Shown here in pieces: positions 22,476-33,671 of a DNA stretch of 64,000 nucleotides; positions within the stretch are counted from its first letter, which is position 1, and the number at the start of each line of letters is the position of its first letter. Location of the stretch: assembly GCA_004835665.1 (NCBI GenBank), contig RBKR01000002.1, forward strand, positions 868,001 to 932,000. Direction: 5' to 3'. The position numbers and the translations under genes are program-made. The DNA is from Phoma sp. XZ068. Lineage: Eukaryota > Ascomycota > Dothideomycetes > Pleosporales > Didymellaceae. The notes beneath the pieces were generated by a model. That model did not search any database. It saw only the letters and a program-made list of their open reading frames with translations, and was not told where the DNA came from.

Positions 22476-24038
22476 CTAACAGTCTTGCTGATATCCGAAC
22501 TCAAACATCCAGTCCATCACAGCAATCTCAGAATCGACGTCTTTTAATATCTTGAGGTCCGGCAGTTCTGGCTCAAAGATTTGAGCCAGATGCTGGCGTA
22601 CAATCTGCTCGCCGGCGGGCCAGCCCATCCCAAATGCTTCCAGAACCTCAGATTCATTGCTTCGGAACTCCGGTATACTGCATAGTACCTTCTTCAAAAA
22701 ATCCTGCACATCTCCGTAGTCGCGCTCATTCAACGCCATAACGCCTGCTTGGTACATAGCTGACTTCGTAGTGTACTTTGCGTCAGAGCAGCCTTGCTCT
22801 GCAAATGCAGCAGCGTAAATTTCCCGATAGCGGTGCGTTGTGAATGTCATATATGGAGAATTTGCAAGGTTGCTGAGGTACTTTGGCATCCAGTCCTTCT
22901 GAAGGAAGAGAGGTGCGGAGGCTGCACCGATGCAGCGAGGAACAGCAAGGCAGCGGTCCCAGTCGATAATACCCGTAATGTTCCCATTACCGTCCACCAA
23001 GATGTTCTGGAGATCTAGGTCTGCGTGGTGAAGGGTGAAGGTTTCATTGATTAGAGGAGGATTGAACAGGGGCTGGCTAAAAATCATGTCCAGTAGTTTC
23101 TCAGTGCCGTAAATGCAGTTACGCACTTTGCTGGTCTGGGAGGCGTTTGGGCTAGCAAGTAAGTCCGGTCGAGCACAGACAAAGTCTCGTGTAGATGAGC
23201 AAACCGGGCGCTCAGTGGAATCGTCGCTGCCAGTGTTGTCCCACTGATATAGTGGACCGATGCTCGGCGGTTTTGAACCGTCTAGAGGGATGATGGGCAT
23301 ACCGATCTGATCGAAGGGGAGAGTATTAATCTCAGCCATGATTCGTGCGAGGGAACGTAGGAAGTTGACCCGTTTCTTCTCAACGGCTACCAATGGCAAG
23401 TCTCCGAAGCGAAAGTTCGTCTTGGGATCTGCTTCTTCGAAGTCCTCGTCAAACCAGATACTGTCCGCGCTCCTTCCTGAAAGCCGTGTCATCATGATGA
23501 AGGGATGACCGAGGGCATTATTGAAATTAATCGAGTAGGTGCAAACCCGAGGCACTGGGGCTGAGGTGTTCCTCCCAAGATATTCAATAATCTCTACCTC
23601 GCGCTGCATCATGTACGCATCCTTAGCTGTCCAGTGCTCGACTGTGGCATGACCAGGCACACGAACAATGTATCCATCGACCTTACCATTGCTGAGTACT
23701 CCGAGGAAGGAAACCGCGTTATGGGTGCCTTTCCGGTACGCCACGCGCCTTGTCTGTTTCAATGGGCCTGAGAAAGTGCAGGTGCGCGAGACTAGTTCTT
23801 CATAGCAGCTGCCCGGGATTGCATCGATAGTTGCCCAGTCGCATCGAGGATGTTCTTCCTCACCATAATTCTCCTGGCCGTTTTCGTCATCAGTGTCCTT
23901 GATATCTGTAGGAGTTTCGATAGACTCAGGTTCTAATATCGATTTGTTATCAAGCGATGAGCGCTGGCTACGTTTAGTTTTGAATGTCTTGGACATTTTC
24001 GAGGGCAGATGGAGCCAGTTGAAAAATTTCGCCAACAT
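22476..24038 (-). CDS. Aminoglycoside-phosphotransferase-fold (APH) kinase family protein
   Basis: A single exon of 520 residues. The APH/choline-kinase-like core is shown by HHADLDLQNILVDGNG (catalytic loop with the H-x-D-x-x-x-x-N pattern) and GIIDWD (metal-binding aspartate). A hydrophobic PFIMMTRLSG hinge and an upstream EVEIIEYLGRNTSAPVP helix-beta unit complete the N-lobe. Such proteins form large families in filamentous fungi; most have no known substrate and antibiotic resistance should not be inferred. The N-terminal 60 residues are polar and probably disordered. The first in-frame ATG is at 24038; a second at 23996 is possible. The frame runs unbroken, so the gene looks intact. Confidence 0.85.
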   Translation of the reverse strand: MLAKFFNWLHLPSKMSKTFKTKRSQRSSLDNKSILEPESIETPTDIKDTDDENGQENYGEEEHPRCDWATIDAIPGSCYEELVSRTCTFSGPLKQTRRVAYRKGTHNAVSFLGVLSNGKVDGYIVRVPGHATVEHWTAKDAYMMQREVEIIEYLGRNTSAPVPRVCTYSINFNNALGHPFIMMTRLSGRSADSIWFDEDFEEADPKTNFRFGDLPLVAVEKKRVNFLRSLARIMAEINTLPFDQIGMPIIPLDGSKPPSIGPLYQWDNTGSDDSTERPVCSSTRDFVCARPDLLASPNASQTSKVRNCIYGTEKLLDMIFSQPLFNPPLINETFTLHHADLDLQNILVDGNGNITGIIDWDRCLAVPRCIGAASAPLFLQKDWMPKYLSNLANSPYMTFTTHRYREIYAAAFAEQGCSDAKYTTKSAMYQAGVMALNERDYGDVQDFLKKVLCSIPEFRSNESEVLEAFGMGWPAGEQIVRQHLAQIFEPELPDLKILKDVDSEIAVMDWMFEFGYQQDC

Positions 24039-24607
24039 CTCCAAAGTTCGCCGTGGGATATAATCGGATTCGGAGTTTTACAAACTCCTGATGTCTATAC
24101 GTGAGTTGAGGAGGTTGAGTGGATTTTGGTAAACAAGAAGTCGAGAGTAGGATTATGATGTCCTGAGGTACCGTTTCGCAGAGTTGGCGAGACACATTGA
24201 GTGAACAATGAGGTTGCGGTAATACAAAGTCCACAAACACTTTCACAGAGAAGCTCCTTGTCCAATTTGCGACACACAAAACCCAATACTTCTTTGATCA
24301 AGGGTTTATAGATTTCCCCATCACACAATGTAGCCCCTCAACACAGAGTCGTGTCTAAGATCAATTTCAAAGCCGTTCGTTAGCAGTATCTCGCAAGCTA
24401 TAGCCCTATTAAATATGGTACTGTGAACGAAGTATGAGTTGGCATCTTTGAAAACGCATGTCATCCTTAATAATGACGTCTTTTGTTGGATGTGATCTTC
24501 CTTAAATAATTTTCTCCTAGATCTTCTCGGAACTATATACAACAGCCACATCACACAACCACTGCTTAAGAATCGGCTGCTAAACCAACGTCAAAGAATT
24601 CTACAAA
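24039..24607. other. A/T-rich intergenic region between divergent genes
   Basis: About 570 bp between the APH-like gene and the orphan gene. It is more A/T-rich than most of the window (especially 24360-24540). Small minus-strand frames show no domains. Confidence 0.5.
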
Positions 24608-25405
24608 ATGGGTAGGTCTAGGCTCCCCAAGACCCTCGGCGACAACAAAAGCTCAAACGTAGTGCTTCACAAGGAGCCAGAGCACAAAGATGACGACGTA
24701 ATTACCTCATCAAGCTTTCCGTTCTGTGAACTAATTCCGAACTGGAGTACATTTGATCCTAACACTAAGAATCCCGCAATTGGGTCCACATTCAAAAGCG
24801 GTCATCATGGCGGTTTTGGAGGTAAGAAGCTATCAGATTTCAAGTCGTTCCGATTGGCATGCTGCCTGGAATTCATTGATAAGGGTTTAGAAGGAGCCAA
24901 CCACCGAGTTCGTTGCATGAATGTGTTTACAGTGGACTCCAATCAGTGTACCACGCATGGTAAGACCACACATAAAGATGGACCTAACAAGATTTACACA
25001 TTCATGAAGCGTAACGAGACTGCTACATGGGGTATGATCAAGGATAATGATAACAACAATAACAACGAGGAAGTAGCACCTATAGCCGACTGGCAGCAGG
25101 TACAACAGAGCCATGAATCAGCAGCTGCGAAGTTTGAGGAGGCCCTCGAGAATGGTCTGGGGGCCGATGATGCTTGGGAAATTTTCAATACTGCCGTAGA
25201 CACTGACTTGCGAGCTGCAAGGGAGTTGGAAACTGCTCAGATGCGCTGCAGCACTTCAGCTGATCATAAATCTGACTCTGTGCTCGATGCTGCTGGCAAA
25301 TGCAAAGCTGCCTTGGATGATAAGGCGAAGAAAAACAACAGAAGAAATCATCGCAAGACGGGAGTTAAGTCACTGTGGCATCCCAATCGACTATTCCAAA
25401 TCTGA
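24608..25405 (+). CDS. Hypothetical protein, no family recognised
   Basis: An uninterrupted frame of 265 residues starting at an ATG in good context (ACAAAATGG). I recognise no domain. The N-terminal half contains CELIPNWSTFDP and a Gly/His patch (GHHGGFGGKK); a poly-Asn run (DNDNNNNNEE) lies in the middle. The second half looks helical and Ala/Glu-rich, and the end is basic (KAKKNNRRNHRKTGVK). Two cysteine-containing segments (LACCLEF, NQCTTHG) hint at a folded N-terminal part. There is no signal peptide or membrane segment. It sits in a relatively A/T-rich stretch, as lineage-restricted fungal genes often do. It could be a real orphan gene or a fortuitous frame. Confidence 0.5.
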   Translation: MGRSRLPKTLGDNKSSNVVLHKEPEHKDDDVITSSSFPFCELIPNWSTFDPNTKNPAIGSTFKSGHHGGFGGKKLSDFKSFRLACCLEFIDKGLEGANHRVRCMNVFTVDSNQCTTHGKTTHKDGPNKIYTFMKRNETATWGMIKDNDNNNNNEEVAPIADWQQVQQSHESAAAKFEEALENGLGADDAWEIFNTAVDTDLRAARELETAQMRCSTSADHKSDSVLDAAGKCKAALDDKAKKNNRRNHRKTGVKSLWHPNRLFQI

Positions 25406-26980
25406 GAACGTCGACAGGTACGTTGTACGCTTACATAATGATAAGATGTTACCTTAGATGCCCACTGTTGGAGAGGCTAATGTCCATTTCGGTGTATTTC
25501 AAGCATTATAATCTAGTACAACAGCTCCCCTTAAATTCTTAATTCCACTCTGGTGATTCTTCGAGGATGAGAATGACAAGTTGTACACACAACACACAAA
25601 TCTCTGCTGCAACTCGGAAGCTGGCTGACACTTTCCTCGTTTCGGGACCGGCCACTTATGTGCGTGATCTTTTCCTTTATCCTTGGAGGCAGTTATATGG
25701 CCACGAAGCCCCATTAGCCTGGCCATCACTTCGTTGGGAAAGAACAATTGAGTTATGGCCGGTCACAACTGCTATACACACCGCGCTTGCAATCGCATTT
25801 CACTTCGCCGGCTCAACATTCTGCGCTGGTAGTAGGCATTATCTTCGAATTGTCCCTGATCCTCTAGCCTATACACGCGGTACCGGGTATCCAAGCAATT
25901 GTTCGCGCAAGAACGGTAGGAAACGCATTAAGATGGTCGCGAGGCGCTAGCTAGATCGAGCTAGGAAAGATCGACGGTCACGTCATCTTCTCGAACCTGG
26001 AGACGGTACTTGCTCTTTCAACAGAGTAACATGATGCGAGGAAACCACTCAGAGGCCCAACCATAGCAGCGTAGACGTGCCTTCGATCTCCAGGATTAGA
26101 CACGGCACGGCTTGTTCAGCGTCTTCACATGCCACAACACCATCCTGCCATTTCCAGAACGGATAAGAACATGTGGAGCACATGGACTCGTGCCATGTAG
26201 TGGTCCCACGTGTTTGTGCTACGAAAACCTAGTCCTGCGGAATGCTGTTGTTAGCCTTTCCCTATTATATCAGATGCCACGCGCCTTTCCGTACATTCGA
26301 CGACCGCGATAATTCATACGATGTGCACAGCTCACGTCAGCCACTGCAACCCTGCGCCTAGAGGTACTTTGTCACAATTGCAGCTACAGAGCAAGCTTAG
26401 GCTATCCTTGTCACACAAGAGATCAACAGTGGCGTGCATTCCTCTACCAACGGTGCCTCAACGTTTGTGGATCTACTTGCCATAACGTCCAGGCCTAGAT
26501 CGTATGATCCAATAATGAGACAGACGATCCAAACATCGCTGAATTCTACTGCAGAAATATGGGGCAAAGCAGCATGAACGGACGCATGATACGATTCCGT
26601 GTTTGCAGGCAAACGTTGCATCCAGCTCGCTGACACGGCTCCTACGAGTGATGATCCATTGTTCGGGGATAATCTATGTTGTCCTGTCGTATACCTTGCT
26701 TAATCTATTTTGCAGCCAACCGGCATGTTTGTTGCTACTAACCTTGTGCCACCCAACGCTTAGGTAGCGCACTATATCCACGTGGATCTATCAATAATGG
26801 CAGCTGCAAGGGATCGAAGGTACCTGCCAACGCTATCGTTCGCAAACGCTTGGATTGTTTACCTTCATTTTCATATCCAGCATTCTTCAATCCTTTATTT
26901 GGAGCGACGCCCCAATTCTTCGCGCATCACCTTTACTTTTTAGAGTTTTTGCATAGCATCAGCCACAGTTCTTCTGTATC
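25406..26980. other. Long intergenic region upstream of the exo-glucanase
   Basis: About 1.6 kb with only short, domain-free frames (25567-25950, 26112-26312, 26397-26636 minus). It should include the promoter of the secreted glucanase. A degraded gene cannot be excluded, but I see no recognisable remnant. Confidence 0.5.
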
Positions 26981-28497
26981 ATGTTTATGCGGCACATTGT
27001 CACAGCGCTATCGTTATGTGCTGCCGTACTTACAGCTCCGACGTAAGTCATGCGTCTTCATCCATTTAGCTGTGAAAAAATGCCTGTTGTTTGCCTTCAC
27101 AAGAGGCTAGCAGTACAACTGCGCAGCTTCATTGGACCCACAGAAACAATAACGGTGGACAGTATTGACGAGATACAGCGAGAAACGTAAGGTTGATTTC
27201 AATTGGGGGAACGAAAAGATCCGCGGCGTCAACATCGGCGGTTGGCTAGTCCTTGAACCGTAAGTGATACGGTGCGAATAAAAGAAGTACACGAAGCTAA
27301 AGATCACACAGGTGGATTACACCTTCGCTATTCGACAAGGCCAACCAGTGTCGTCTCCAGAGGGACATTGTAGACGAGTACACAGTATGTATCTCAATCT
27401 CGCACACTCGTCATCTACTAACACTTGACTAGCTGGGCGAAAAGCTCGGTCATGATGCAGCTCTTACAATACTCCGGGATCACTGGAATACGTTCGTGAC
27501 CTGGCAAGATTTCAAGAGAATCAAGGATGCCGGCTTCAACGTCGTCCGGATACCCATCGGTTACTGGGCGTACGACACCTTCGGCTCCCCGTACGTGGAA
27601 GGCGCAAGGGTATATATCGACGCTGCCATTGACTGGGCACGAAGCTTGGGACTCAAGGTTGTTATCGACCTCCACGGCGCTCCTGGCTCTCAGAACGGCT
27701 ACGACAATTCCGGCCAGCGCTTGGACGTGCCACGATGGCAGACCGGCGACACAGTCAAACAGACGCTGAAGGTGTTGAAGACCATCTCGGACCAGTATGC
27801 GCAACTAAAGTATCAGGACGTCATCGTTGGAATTCAACTTCTCAACGAACCAGCCATGTACTTGGACAGCATTAGCGAGGACGTGACACGCCAGTTCTAT
27901 CGAGACGGATTTTACCAGGTCCGCGACACCTCTGACACGACAGTCATCTTACACGACGGATTCATTCGACCCAACGAATGGAATGGTTACTTGACACCTT
28001 CGGATAACAACGCGCAAAACGTCGCGATTGACCATCACGAATACCAAATCTTCAACAACGATCTCATCCAACTGAAGCCCTCTCAACACAACCACAAAGT
28101 GTGCGACCTCGCAGATGCCTACGGTGGGGCCGATAAGTGGACGTTCGTGGGCGAGTGGACAGGTGCTATGACCGACTGTGCGAAGTACCTGAACGGCTTT
28201 GGACGTGGTGCTCGCTACGACGGTACATACTTGGGCGTTCCACACCAGGGCGACTGTAGTTTCGCCAACGATGTCAGCAAGTGGAGCCAAACGCAAAAGG
28301 ATGACACACGCAAGTATATTGAAACACAAATCTCGGCTTTTGAAGCAAAGACTCAAGGGTGGTTCTTCTGGAATTTCAAGACGGAGAATGCGTTTGAGTG
28401 GGACGCTCTTGCGCTGGTTGATGCTGGTGTCTTCCCCGCGATCAGGAATGGAGAGGTTGAGTACAAGTTCCCCAGAGTGTGCACAAACCTCTATTAG
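26981..28497 (+). CDS. Secreted exo-beta-1,3-glucanase, GH5 family
   Basis: Exons 26981-27042, 27179-27259, 27312-27384 and 27433-28497 encode 426 residues. The start MFMRHIVTALSLCAAVLTAP is a signal peptide, and Lys23-Arg24 is a likely Kex2 site just before the mature domain (VNIGGWLVLEP, WITPSLF). The acid/base glutamate is Glu211 (QLLNEP) and the nucleophile Glu313 (FVGEWTGA); both are intact, as are VIDLHGAPGSQNG and GWFFWNFKTE. These enzymes release glucose from the non-reducing ends of beta-1,3-glucan and act in wall turnover and storage-glucan use (yeast Exg1 type). The acceptor before 27179 was chosen because earlier ones run into a stop. The family call is certain. Confidence 0.93.
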
Positions 28498-29308
28498 GCG
28501 AGACACATTTGAGACGGACAAATCTGGGGAAAACTTGGTCCAGGCTCCGCTCCTCCGTTTCAACCAACGTCCGGTGAAGTTGTAGGTAGGCATTGTTACG
28601 CATGCAAATATAGGTCCGTAAATCACTTGCAACACTCGACGCGAGTAAGTTTATCATCCGCTATCGCTCAGCTCGCACACATGAGGCGAATTAATTGCCC
28701 TCACACAAGCCCCGCCAAGAATACATAATGCAGGCTTGACGCACCGCGGACTCGGTTAAGTGGAGCGGATATGGTATTCCGCCCAGACAGCTGACCGAAC
28801 ACACTCACTCCCATTCGCCAGGATTGCGCCTTCTGCAAGCCACATTACCCAACCCAGTCGTTCCGCCACGGCAAAGTTGCAGTATTACCACCTTGCGCTT
28901 GGCACGGATGCAGAATTGCTACCGAGCGACCGAGTCCGCTGGTCTGGCGACTGGATAACCGGAGCCAATCTGGGGGTGGGACTGGGGAAAGGTTGATCGC
29001 GCACGCCGTACCAGGTTCTTTCACCGTTGCACGGTGCGGGGTAAAAGCTTGGAATGGCGAGGTTTTTGGGCTGGGCCGTCGCAGCGGTGCCAAGGGAGGG
29101 TGGATATGCGTGTGCCAAGCGCGAGAAGGGTTGCACTACATAATGTACAAGAAGGGTGGGCATTCCCAATGGTGTGTCTGTCTCAGTCCAGTCAGTTCAG
29201 TACCCATATCCACTGCTCCCAGCCTCGTGGTACTTTGCCCACTTAAGATCTACACACCCTCTCTCCTCGCCCTTGGATCCCGGCTTTTATTAGTTGGAAG
29301 AAAGCACC
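28498..29308. other. Intergenic: promoter of the DAL5-type transporter
   Basis: About 810 bp between two plus-strand genes. The last 100 bp are pyrimidine-rich. No gene is supported; frames on both strands overlap without domains. Confidence 0.5.
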
Positions 29309-31076
29309 ATGGCGACTAAGCAGCCCGAGCCTGTTATCGAGACCGAGAAGAATGCGAGACAGTATGATGAGAAGGCGGAGATTGAGAGCGTCAAGCCCGT
29401 CATGGATGGAAATGCGGATTACACGGGCAGTGTAGCAAAGACGGATCCGCGGGAAATTGCGCTCGTGCGGAAGATCGACTGGAGACTCATGGTACGCATA
29501 GCAAAAAGTCATGAGAGAAGACGAATTTCTAACAATAATTCCAGCCAACGCTGTGTGTCATGTATTTCCTCGTAAGTTTGCGTCCCAACAAGCCCCCGAC
29601 GAGGCGTGCAGCGAGCGACAAGCCTCGCCAAGAAAGCTTCCCCCACCAGACCGATGACTGACGCAAAGAGTAGAACTACGTCGACCGCAATGCTATTGCC
29701 CAGGCACGTCTTAACAATCTCGAGAAAGACCTTGGTATGACGGGCGTGCAATTCAACACTGCCGTGTCTGTCCTCTTCGTCGGCTACGTGCTCATGCAAA
29801 TCCCCTCCAACATGCTGATCACGCGCATCAAGCCGGGTGTGTACATGAGCGCGTGGATGCTGGTGTGGGCTGTTGTGAGTGCTTGCACTGCGTTGGTGCA
29901 GAACTTTGGCGGATTGGTTGCGTGCCGTTTCTTCTTGGGAATCACTGAGGCGCCGTTCTACCCGGGAGCGACATACATGCTGAGTATTTTCTACACCAGG
30001 AAAGGTATGTTGATGTTTCTGAATGAGAGGAGAATTGATAACTGACGACTGGACAGAGGTTGCTACACGAATTGCGCTGCTGTACTGTGCGCAGATTTTG
30101 GCCACTGGTTTCTCCGGACTGATTGCTGCTGGTGTGTTTGCCGGTATGGATGGTCTACGAGGTATTGCTGGATGGCGATGGCTCTTCATTCTGTATGTTG
30201 CTCTTCCTGGGTCTTCATTCTCACGCTAACAACTCCCAGCGAGGGTGCCGTAACTGCTTTTGTCGCCATCTTCGGTTTCTTCCTGCTTCCCAACACTCCT
30301 CTGACTACCTCCTGGTTGAACCCCGAGGAGCGCCAGATGGCTCACGACCGCATTGAGCGTGACCGCGTTGGCGATGCTACAGAGAAGGTCAGCATGATGG
30401 AGGGACTCAGGCAGGCATGCAAGGACAAGCGAACATGGCTCTTCTGTCTGATGCAGAACTTCCACTTGAGTGCTTGCTCGTTCAACTCATTCTTCCCAAC
30501 GTAAGTCTTCTTTGCCAATGCTGAAGATTAGATGCTAACAGAAATAGTGTGGTCAAGACTCTCGGATTCAACAGGACCATCACACTTGTTCTTACCTGCC
30601 CGCCATTTCTCCTCGCCGGTGTTGCTGGTATCATGACTGGATGGAGCTCCGGACGTATGCACGAGCGCACATGGCATATCACCGGCGGTCTCTTCGTCGC
30701 CATCGTAGGATTCGTCATCGCAGCAAGCACCTTGAACACGGCCGGCCGCTACGTAGCATGCTTCATCTTCCCCATCGGCGCGTACTCGGTCAACTCTGTC
30801 ATCATCGGCTGGGCCTCGTCGACACTCAGCCAGACGAAGGAAAAGAAGGCGGTCGTACTGGCGATGACGAATGTTGGAGGCCAGATTGGTTACATCTACG
30901 GCGCGTACCTGTGGCCCGACTCCGACTCGCCCAGGTTCGGGATTGGTTTCGGTGCTTCTGCTGCTTTTGCGCTGTGCAGTATCGGGTGTGCGTGGGCGAT
31001 CCGATGGCTGCTCATCAAGGAGAACAAGAAGCTGAGGGAGTCTACGGACGAGCACATCAACCTGTACGGATACTAG
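29309..31076 (+). CDS. MFS transporter, DAL5/anion:cation symporter family
   Basis: Exons 29309-29491, 29545-29571, 29674-30004, 30057-30192, 30240-30500 and 30548-31076 give 488 residues with about twelve membrane spans. Family marks are KIDWRLM before the first span, NYVDRNAIAQAR after the second splice, GVQFNTAVSVLFVGYVLMQ, RFFLGITEAPFYPGA and GWRWLFIL. These fit fungal plasma-membrane permeases of the allantoate/pantothenate/nicotinate type (ACS family). The substrate cannot be deduced. The second exon is only 27 nt (PTLCVMYFL). The N-terminal 60 residues and the C-terminal tail are cytosolic and charged. No catabolic genes for such substrates lie beside it. Confidence 0.9.
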
Positions 31077-32172
31077 GTGGTTAGTGGATAAATAGGGATC
31101 CAGGGATATGGCTACTCGAAGGATGCATAAGAACAAGAAGAGCAAATAGCGAGAATTGATTTATTGAACTTCAGAAGTGCATCTTTGGATTGAGATGACG
31201 TCAGTTGATTGCTCTGGAGAGTGGAAGCTGATCGATGTGGAGCTCTAATCTGAGAACAGAAACTTCAGAGAGGCGGTGGATCTGTGTAGCAACTCTAAAC
31301 TCGCTGCGCGGTCATGGTGCACGATATTAGCAGAGGCAGCCCTGGCCAGCAATGAGAGAGGGCGTGGGCGGGACCAGCAGCAGACGAGGGCCAGGATTTG
31401 GAGGGGGCCAGGTGCCAGAGCGCCAAATGTGAGGCGCGAGCCAGCAGGCAAGTCACTGTACGCAAACCAGCAAACTCGCCGGGGCTGCTAAGAGAGGCGC
31501 TGCTAAGAGAGGCGCTGCGGACCGGCGGCAGCAGGCGAGCACCAAGCACGCAGCGCCGCGAAGAAGGTGCTGGGGTTCGCGGCGTACGGGCGGCCACGGA
31601 TCGCAGGCAGAGGCAGAGGCGGCCGGGGCGCAGCCGGGATGGGCGTTGACCCAGCAGTGTGGCAGGAGAACGGGGCGCTCGTGACCAGCAGCTTTTGGCG
31701 GGTCCTCGCGTCCTCGCTGCTTCGGCGGGCACTCAGGCCGGGCTGCAGTGCACAAAGGTCGAGGCAGTTATGCAATGCAGGAGCGAGACGCGACGAGCAC
31801 AGGAGGTGAATAGATACGTCTACTTGGATTTCATGGACCAACGTACGAGTGCATGGAATAACTGCGCAGCGTTGAGGGCGTGGCACTGCGCCGACAGCCT
31901 CTGCGGGAGCCGAGTTGGGGCTGCCTGCTGCTGCAAAGGGCGTGGAGGGCCGAGTTGTCGGGCGCCAAAGGTAAACAGACGCCCTGCGGGTAGCGCGTTG
32001 GCCTGGGGGGTGGGTGCCAAAAGCCAGGGCGCTGCGCCTGTCACATAAGCTGAGCGTTCCCCCAGCGCCGGCCCTTTGTGCCGCTCGCTGCTGCCCTCGC
32101 CTGCCCCAACACCTCACCACCACCGCCCACGCCCGCCAGTCCCTCACCAGCACACCCCGCCCGAGCAACGCC
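31077..32172. other. G/C-rich intergenic region upstream of the HMG-box gene
   Basis: About 1.1 kb, strikingly G/C-rich between 31380 and 32100, with purine skew on the plus strand. It contains a 15-bp tandem repeat (31485-31518) and two GCGCCAAA motifs (31420-31427 and 31962-31969), the reverse complement of the E2F-like TTTGGCGC. Overlapping frames on both strands look like by-products of base composition. No gene is supported. Confidence 0.5.
31485..31518. repeat. 15-bp tandem repeat
   Basis: Two perfect copies of CTGCTAAGAGAGGCG plus the first bases of a third, in the G/C-rich region upstream of the HMG-box gene. Confidence 0.8.
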
Positions 32173-33671
32173 ATGGCAAAATCAAAGAAACCCAGCACCG
32201 AAGATGCCGGCGAGCTCATGGTCTCCGTCGAGGTCTACACGCGCACCCGTGACTCTGTAAGTATTCTCGTCTCCTGTTTCCCCGGGCGCGTCCGGTTTGC
32301 TTGTGTCGTTCGTAGCTTGTCGCGACGACATGTGGCTTGCGACGCGCCATTCTGCATCACCACTACCACTATTGCCCTTTTGTCGCGCATAGTCTTGGTC
32401 GCCTTGTCTACGCGACTCGACCACAGTGTCTGCGCACGGCAAAATTCCATTGCTGCAGCCACAACGGAGGGTCGCGCTCGTGCGCGCACTGACTTCATAA
32501 CAACGCGCAAGACGTAACAACGCGTACCACACCTCTCAAGACACTGCTAAGACAACCACCCGCAGGTCATCGTCTCTCTGAGCAACCTCCAAGCCGGTCT
32601 CACTCACGTCCAGAATGGGCTGAACGACCTCTTGCGTGCCTACATGGAGCACACCACTTCCGTCATCGCCGGCGAGGACGGCGCTCTCGACAAGCTCCAG
32701 CTGGATCCCAAGGTCACCGCCGGCGCCAATGCCGCCATTGAGGCTGCCTCTTCCACTGCTAACGGCATCGCCCAAGCCATTACTACTGGCGACAAGGCTG
32801 AGGCTGCCACTGAGACTGGCAAGCCTGGCAAGGGCATCAAGCGCAAGCGCGAGAAGAAGGAGAAGGACCCCAATGCCCCCAAGAAGCCCTTGACTGCCGC
32901 TTTCTTGTACGCCCAGACTGCGCGACCCATTGTCCGCGGCGACCTCGAGGCTGCTCTCGGCCCTGAGCAGAAGCTCGAGCCCAACGCCGTCAACCTCGAA
33001 GTCAACAAGCGCTGGAACGAGATGCCTGAGGAGGACAAGGAGGTAAGCACTGCATCACTATGCCCTGAAGACCCACGACTAATCCATGACAGACCTGGAG
33101 ACAGTCTTACCGCGACTCCATGGAGCAGTGGAAGGAGGAGATGGCTGCCTACACTGCCAAGAACGCGTCTGCAGTTGTCGACCTCCACGATGACGACGAA
33201 GCCTCCGAAGCTGAGATTGAGGTCGACGTTGCCGCTGACTCTGACGCGTCCTCAGAGGATGAGGAGCCCGCGCCGGCAAAGGCCCCGTCCCCGCCCGTCA
33301 AGACTCCCCGCGTCAACAAGCGCCAGAAGACCGCCCAGAACGCTGCCGTCAATGGTGCTTCCGCTCCCGTTGTCGCCGCTGCCTCCCCTGTCCCTCTCCC
33401 ACGTTCTGCCCCTGCTGTCGCCGAGACTCCAGCCAAGAAGGAAAAGAAGAAGAACCAAAAGGCCGCTCCGCAAGCCATCGCTCCCGCCCCGGCAGCTTCA
33501 GCCAAGGAGCTTAGTCCTGAGGAGGGAAGCAAGAAGAAGCCCAAGAGCAGCCGTAGCACACGAAACAACGAGGTCGAAGCAGCTGGCCAGGACAAGGAGA
33601 ACGCGGCTGCACCAGAGAAGGAGAAGAAGAAGCGCGAGAGGAAGCGTAAGAGTGAGGGCGCCGCCGCCTAG
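32173..33671 (+). CDS. HMG-box DNA-binding protein
   Basis: Exons 32173-32256, 32566-33042 and 33093-33671 encode 379 residues. One HMG box spans about residues 129-210: KDPNAPKKPLTAAFLYAQ, KRWNEMPEEDKE and, after the second splice, TWRQSYRDSMEQWKEEM. A helical N-terminal region precedes it (NLQAGLTHVQNGLNDLL). The C-terminal half is disordered, with an acidic stretch, Pro/Ala-rich linkers and basic runs (EKEKKKRERKRKSEG) suited to nuclear targeting and DNA contact. The gene resembles yeast Hmo1/Nhp6-type chromatin proteins in general design, though a specific orthologue is not claimed. Intron 1 (309 nt) is unusually long. The longer unspliced frame at 32632-33723 reads through both intron 2 and a shifted frame and is not real. 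Confidence 0.88.

Noticed and set aside
22476..24038. Antibiotic-resistance gene
   Set aside because: The APH fold is widespread in fungal proteins of unknown substrate; nothing ties this one to aminoglycosides.
25406..26980. Degraded (RIP-mutated) transposon in the gene-poor stretch
   Set aside because: There is no strong A/T skew, repeated copy or recognisable reverse transcriptase or transposase remnant.
31980..32050. tRNA-like A-box sequence (TAGCGCGTTGG)
   Set aside because: There is no B box (GGTTCGANTCC) downstream and no cloverleaf can be drawn.
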